Part shown: positions 60,235 to 64,000 of the stretch, in pieces
Layout of the letters: each line of letters begins with the position of its first letter
Position numbering within the stretch: the first letter of the stretch is position 1
Source of the DNA: Cylindrotheca closterium
Lineage: Eukaryota > Bacillariophyta > Bacillariophyceae > Bacillariales > Bacillariaceae
Assembly (NCBI GenBank): GCA_933822405.4
Contig: CAKOGP040002325.1
Coordinates: forward strand, 62,001-126,000
Length of the DNA stretch: 64,000 nt
Direction: 5' to 3'
Translations under genes and position numbers: made by a program
Notes under the pieces: generated by a model
The model's database searches: none
Told to the model about the DNA's origin: nothing
Seen by the model: only the letters and a program-made list of their open reading frames with translations

Positions 60235-61041
60235 TGATGCGCTTGAGGACTGCCAGTTTGGTAATTCTTTTTTCACAAGAATAGAGGAGACTTCTATCAA
60301 ATCCCTAAAAAGTGCGACTCGAGAACGAATGGTAGGTCAGCGAGGCAGCACGAGATCAGAGATGTATACTATATACATTGAATATATTATATATATATTG
60401 GATGCATTGGCTTCATTCTCAGGAATAATACAAGGAATCCATTTCTCGTATCGTCCAGCCAGTGATCTATCCTTGAAAGCAACTGCGAACGCATATAAAT
60501 GCCATTTGTTTACTGGTATGTAACCAAAGAAGAGAAGCACACCTCTTCCTGAACATGATTTTTGGAAATGAAGAATTGAAAAGGCAAGGGATAGCTCTAT
60601 AATAATACAGGTCCTACTTAGTAATAATCAACAGTAAATGAACAACCTCGTCTCAATTTTCCGCCAAAGGATCAGCATGGTTGGAATCACTGTTCTTGGA
60701 GATTGGTTTGTCGATCCAGCGTCGTCGACCGATCGTGTCGTAATATTAGTTACTGTATTGGCACGGTACACGGCGTACTTCCGGAGAACATCAAGCTATC
60801 CTCACGGATATCAAGAAGGATCCTTACTAGAGCCTTTCTATTCATCTTTGTCTTTCTTCATGCACAGCACAAGAATATAAAGGATGTAATCAAGATAGAA
60901 CATACATTTTATGCTTTTATATTTTAGGATGCTCAGCACAACTAATAGTATTACATCAATACATCAATACCTACCGCCCTCAAGATTGGGCAATATTTCA
61001 AAAAGGTTAGAAAATTCAGCTCTCATTCGAATCATTCCTTG
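60235..61041. other. 0.8-kb gap, no supported gene
   Basis: The gap is AT-rich with TATATA stretches near 60368-60401. Frames such as 60638-60880 (plus) show no family similarity. Transcript 3' ends of the flanking genes are probably here. Confidence 0.4.
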
Positions 61042-61587
61042 TTACTCCTTCTTGTTCAAATCTTTCTTATCGGCATACAAAAAGTTGTAACCATAGACTG
61101 CAGTAATGGGCCAAATGACCGCCATGTCCAACAAGGCAAACAACAGAGGGCCTTCAGGAGCAAAGGTTCCACTCATGAAATACCATGCGACATGATTCTT
61201 CAGATTCCAAGCAAGCTGAGAAATGGGTGTCATCATGGCCCAGCGTGGAACTTTCGTTTGAGTCAACAACATTCCAAGACAGGTGCACGAGACAAAGAAA
61301 TTCTCGGATGCCAAACAGATCATCATATAAGAGATATTGCTAGGTTCAGTAGAACGACTGCCAATGACTACGTCGAGACCGGGTAAATCCTGAAAGGCTT
61401 CAATCATAATAGGAACCATGGCAAAATATCCTAAATGAACCCACATGGCCTTGCGTTGCAGAGGAGTGATTTCCATTTCATCATCGAGACTGATTCCATC
61501 TGTCTTTTTGTAGTATCGGATGAGTGCCCCAATTCCCACATAGGGAACTGAAATCAGTGCCAGAGTTGCCAACCTTGAGAATTGCAT
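61042..61587 (-). CDS. Four-TM membrane protein, unknown function
   Basis: This is a 181-aa single-exon protein. Hydrophobic segments lie at about residues 6-24, 48-64, 84-106 and 143-167. The first may be a signal anchor (FSRLATLALISVPYVGIGAL). ITPLQRKAMWVHLGYFAMVP and NLKNHVAWYFMSGTFAPEG are the most distinctive stretches. The tail is Lys-rich (YADKKDLNKKE), resembling a KKxx-like ER retrieval signal, although the final residues are KKE, not KKxx. I do not recognise the family. It is head-to-head with the MAPEG gene with about 310 bp between starts, so a bidirectional promoter is possible. Confidence 0.6.
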   Translation of the reverse strand: MQFSRLATLALISVPYVGIGALIRYYKKTDGISLDDEMEITPLQRKAMWVHLGYFAMVPIMIEAFQDLPGLDVVIGSRSTEPSNISYMMICLASENFFVSCTCLGMLLTQTKVPRWAMMTPISQLAWNLKNHVAWYFMSGTFAPEGPLLFALLDMAVIWPITAVYGYNFLYADKKDLNKKE

Positions 61588-61900
61588 TGCTGAAAGTTCT
61601 TTAATATATGTATGCAGTATACTGGTACCGCACTATATTACCGGTATGGGCTTCGTGACGATGAGCAGGATCGATTTCGATGGCCTCCTTTTCCGTGATT
61701 TTTGTATCTTTCTGACACATTTGACTGACTCCTTCATTTTGTTCCGGGAAGTTCTCAAATAATCAGATACAATACGTGGAGATAAAATATTTTTCGAAAC
61801 GTGCATATAAAATGATGAGGCTCATCACATCCCATCCTATCACAAATCCTCCATCACATCTTATCACAAATCCTCCATTCTCTACAGTACTTTCGATACC
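61588..61900. promoter_or_regulatory. Short divergent promoter region (membrane protein / MAPEG)
   Basis: This 313-bp region separates two head-to-head genes. A GGTACCGCACTATATTACCG stretch lies near 61625, and a TCACATCC/TATCACAAATCCTCC direct repeat lies at about 61832-61878, close to the plus-strand start. The exact elements are unknown. Confidence 0.4.
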
Positions 61901-62362
61901 ATGACGACGACTGCACAAGGAGGTATCTTTGGTCCATTCCTAATCATGCAGCTTCTAACAATAGCAGTATGGTTTTACATGTACTTCAAGAGAATTCCCT
62001 TCTTGTTTGGATACGTGGAAAAACATAAGGGTGAAATGACAATGGATGACATTGGGGACCCAAAAAGTCGGCACTTTATTACCAATATCACTCCAGACTC
62101 TGTCCGAAATCCTTCGGATAATTTGAAGAACTTGTTTGAAGTTCCAATTCTCTTCTATGCCATGGTATTCTACTTGTACGCTACCGAAAAAGTGGATACC
62201 GGATACCTCACAGCTGCCTGGATCTTTGCAATACTCCGATGCGTTCACAGTGTTATCCAGAGTACCTTCAACAACATTACCTTACGATTCCAAGTCTATG
62301 CCTTTTCGTGCTTTGCACTATTCTACATGGTGCTGAGAGCCTCAATTGCGCACTTTTTGTGA
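61901..62362 (+). CDS. MAPEG-family membrane protein
   Basis: This 153-aa protein starts at ATG 61901. It has four hydrophobic segments in the MAPEG arrangement. RNPSDNLKNLFEVPILFYAM carries the NLFExP motif typical of the family (glutathione-binding Asn/Glu). RCVHSVIQSTFNNITLRF carries the R-x-x-H-S motif and the downstream Arg. These are shared by microsomal glutathione S-transferases and eicosanoid-metabolism enzymes. The length (about 150) matches the family. The likely place is ER or another endomembrane, with a role in glutathione conjugation or peroxide reduction; the substrate is not predictable. Confidence 0.87.
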   Translation: MTTTAQGGIFGPFLIMQLLTIAVWFYMYFKRIPFLFGYVEKHKGEMTMDDIGDPKSRHFITNITPDSVRNPSDNLKNLFEVPILFYAMVFYLYATEKVDTGYLTAAWIFAILRCVHSVIQSTFNNITLRFQVYAFSCFALFYMVLRASIAHFL

Positions 62363-62648
62363 TTATTGTCCTCCTCTAGTCACAAAAAGAAGCGGTAGCA
62401 ATAATCTGCCACACTTGGAGCTGGCGATTAATGCAAGCTAAATGCATCATGTAATATGATTGGTGCCGCGTCACTAAAGACTACACTAATGCATAAACAT
62501 GACAAATACTAGCAATTGTTGTTGCTGTTGTTTAAAAAAAATGAAATTGAACTACATTATGTATGTACGTCATAAAACAGAGAAATCCACCATTCATCAG
62601 ATTTTTTTCTATTCTCTGGATCGTCTAGCACCCATATCGATCATATCT

Positions 62649-63950
62649 TTACTGCTGCTGTGAAATAATTCTTCTTAGATTCCTAAAAGTGTGGGCAACC
62701 TTATCCCGAGCCTTGTCACTGGAAACCTCTACCCAATCACCCTCGTCGTCTCGTCGGAGGAATCTTCCTCCAGACTGTTGGATCTGTTCCACAATTTTCA
62801 TGGCGAGCTTGACTTTCCTAGCCTTTGGGGCCAAATCGTAGGCTTCCTGCTGGAGCTCCACCAGTTTGCGCATGAGGGCATTGCCCGTATGGTTTCTCTT
62901 GTGGCCAAACAAGACATCTTTTTCGCAGTAGGTTCCTGGTGCTGGTAACGCTGAAGGAGAAGGCGGCATTGTAGAGAGCTTCTTGGTGCGTTCTTCCAGT
63001 TGTCTGTACCATTCCAAGTGATGTGAAATAGTGGGACTATCAGCAAACGTAGCTGGGAGCAAGTGAGATGGGATACCATACGAGGATAGACTCTCGTGAC
63101 ATTCATCATAAGATCCAATGTGGACTCGAGTTCGTGCTAGACATTTTTCTGGCAACATGGTGATTCCAGAACAGTCTCTGACAAGTTCTGTTGTATTTCC
63201 AGTGCATAGATGAATTCCAGCTGCCCTGAAAGGCATGCCAAACCAAAGTCCCGATTGACGGCTTGTTTCAGGTGCAGGTGCCTCCAGTCCAAAGTAGACC
63301 AAAACGACGCGGGACATTTTGGAATGATAGGCTCTCTTGGCACTCTCCATAAAGATATAGAACCCGACTCTTTCTTCACTTTTAATTGAATCCTTCTGCT
63401 TGCGACTGCCATGAAGCATGAGAATGTCTCTGCCTGACATGTCACCAAACGGGAGAATTTGGATGCTCCCATCGATGAGGTACTCTTTATCTTTTTCGTC
63501 CAGGTCGTCTAAAGTGATGTCTTTGACAAGCTTTTGGACACCAAAGATTTGACGCTTCAGCTCAAAAAAGTAAATCATCTTTTCGGACGCTTCAAAAGGC
63601 TCGCAATCGCACGCTTTCAAGAACATGTCCATTAGAATGGGGTTTGAGACATATGCAAAGTCTAGCTTTTCAGCAAGCTCATAAGCGGTGCCATGTTTTT
63701 TCTTGTTTAGTTGTTCTTTCATTGTATCCATCCATTGTTGCTGTCGGGCTTCATCTTCATTCTGACTATTGCTCGAGTAGATTCCATGAAGATCAAAGAG
63801 AGCCTTCTCTCGTTCTTCCAGACTCAATTTCTCGAGCGAGCTTGCGAGCTCGGCATCGAAGTCTCGCTTCCCTTTCTCGACGTCCTCCGATGATGTCGGT
63901 GGTGAAACGTCCACTGGTTTAGGGATTTGGATATTCAATTCAGCATTCAT
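62649..63950 (-). CDS. CRAL-TRIO-like N-terminal region with C-terminal DUF6824-like domain
   Basis: This is a single-exon, 433-aa protein. The N-terminal half (LEEREKALFDLHGIYSS, then MDMFLKACDCEPFEASEKMI, KDITLDDLDEKDKEYL and GSIQILPFGDMSGRDILML) resembles the CRAL-TRIO-like lipid-transfer proteins that are abundant in diatoms; this is a pattern match. The C-terminal 100 residues (PGTYCEKDVLFGHKRNHTGN, GGRFLRRDDEGDWVEV) fit the diatom domain DUF6824, in which a DVLFG motif precedes an H-x-GN and a GGRFL block. No TM segment is seen. A lipid-dependent signalling role is a guess. The gene is near the window edge but complete (ATG at 63950). Confidence 0.7.
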   Translation of the reverse strand: MNAELNIQIPKPVDVSPPTSSEDVEKGKRDFDAELASSLEKLSLEEREKALFDLHGIYSSNSQNEDEARQQQWMDTMKEQLNKKKHGTAYELAEKLDFAYVSNPILMDMFLKACDCEPFEASEKMIYFFELKRQIFGVQKLVKDITLDDLDEKDKEYLIDGSIQILPFGDMSGRDILMLHGSRKQKDSIKSEERVGFYIFMESAKRAYHSKMSRVVLVYFGLEAPAPETSRQSGLWFGMPFRAAGIHLCTGNTTELVRDCSGITMLPEKCLARTRVHIGSYDECHESLSSYGIPSHLLPATFADSPTISHHLEWYRQLEERTKKLSTMPPSPSALPAPGTYCEKDVLFGHKRNHTGNALMRKLVELQQEAYDLAPKARKVKLAMKIVEQIQQSGGRFLRRDDEGDWVEVSSDKARDKVAHTFRNLRRIISQQQ

Positions 63951-64000
63951 GGCGAAACATTTGTATCGTGCGTGTTTTTCTTTTTGTTTGTCGTATAATA

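Noticed and set aside
1..64000. tRNA, rRNA, CRISPR or bacterial-type operon features
   Set aside because: No sequence with a convincing tRNA B-box/cloverleaf, rRNA core or CRISPR-type repeat array was seen by eye, and the gene organisation is eukaryotic. A tRNAscan run would be needed to exclude a tRNA.

Overview
The window looks like nuclear DNA of a pennate diatom, or a very close stramenopile relative. The evidence is short spliceosomal introns (61-148 nt, GT-AG), signal peptides followed by ASAFAP-like plastid-targeting motifs (ASSFAPS in the gene at 45.2-46.6 kb, ASSFAVP in the gene at 56.4 kb), a C-terminal domain resembling diatom DUF6824, families typical of microalgae (Fea1-like, bestrophin-like, QSOX, SPX-GDPD, CER1-like), Asn/Gln/Ser homopolymer runs, and monocistronic genes on both strands. 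The species cannot be fixed from the sequence alone.

Layout. 0-6.3 kb: an unrecognised gene, a broken dienelactone-hydrolase fragment, a probable Fea1-like surface iron protein and a VTT-domain membrane protein. 6.5-23.1 kb (block 1): a secreted repeat protein (family S), a sulfotransferase, a two-TM protein (family T), three tandem bestrophin-like channels (family B), an acidic protein, a TLDc protein, and two copies of a small family with a VRYIRAG motif (family F). 24.4-34 kb: a large repeat-bearing TLDc protein, a PLP enzyme of the D-cysteine desulfhydrase/ACC deaminase family, and an M3 metallopeptidase with a repetitive N-terminal extension. 34.3-45 kb (block 2): a second, almost identical S gene, two F genes in a 2.5-2.8 kb tandem duplication, one T gene, a 2OG-Fe(II) oxygenase and a fourth B gene. 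45-64 kb: a mostly single-copy stretch with a plastid membrane protein, a CER1-like enzyme, a BAR-GST fusion, a QSOX, an SPX-GDPD, a prolyl-aminopeptidase-like hydrolase, a disordered protein, small membrane proteins including a MAPEG protein, and a CRAL-TRIO-like/DUF6824 protein.

The most interesting signals are these. (1) The S gene encodes a secreted precursor with four near-invariant 28-residue Cys/Asp/Trp/His modules. It is present twice, 27.8 kb apart, and a 993-bp tract of complete identity inside more diverged flanks suggests gene conversion. (2) Four unrelated families (S, T, B, F) recur in two blocks, and the relative orientation of T, B and F fits an inverted segmental duplication. 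(3) The F family is expanded locally and its newest pair lies in a tandem duplication that carries a stump of the neighbouring T gene. No operons are expected or seen. Exon boundaries were inferred by eye from splice consensus and from reading frame or paralogue continuity, without transcript support.
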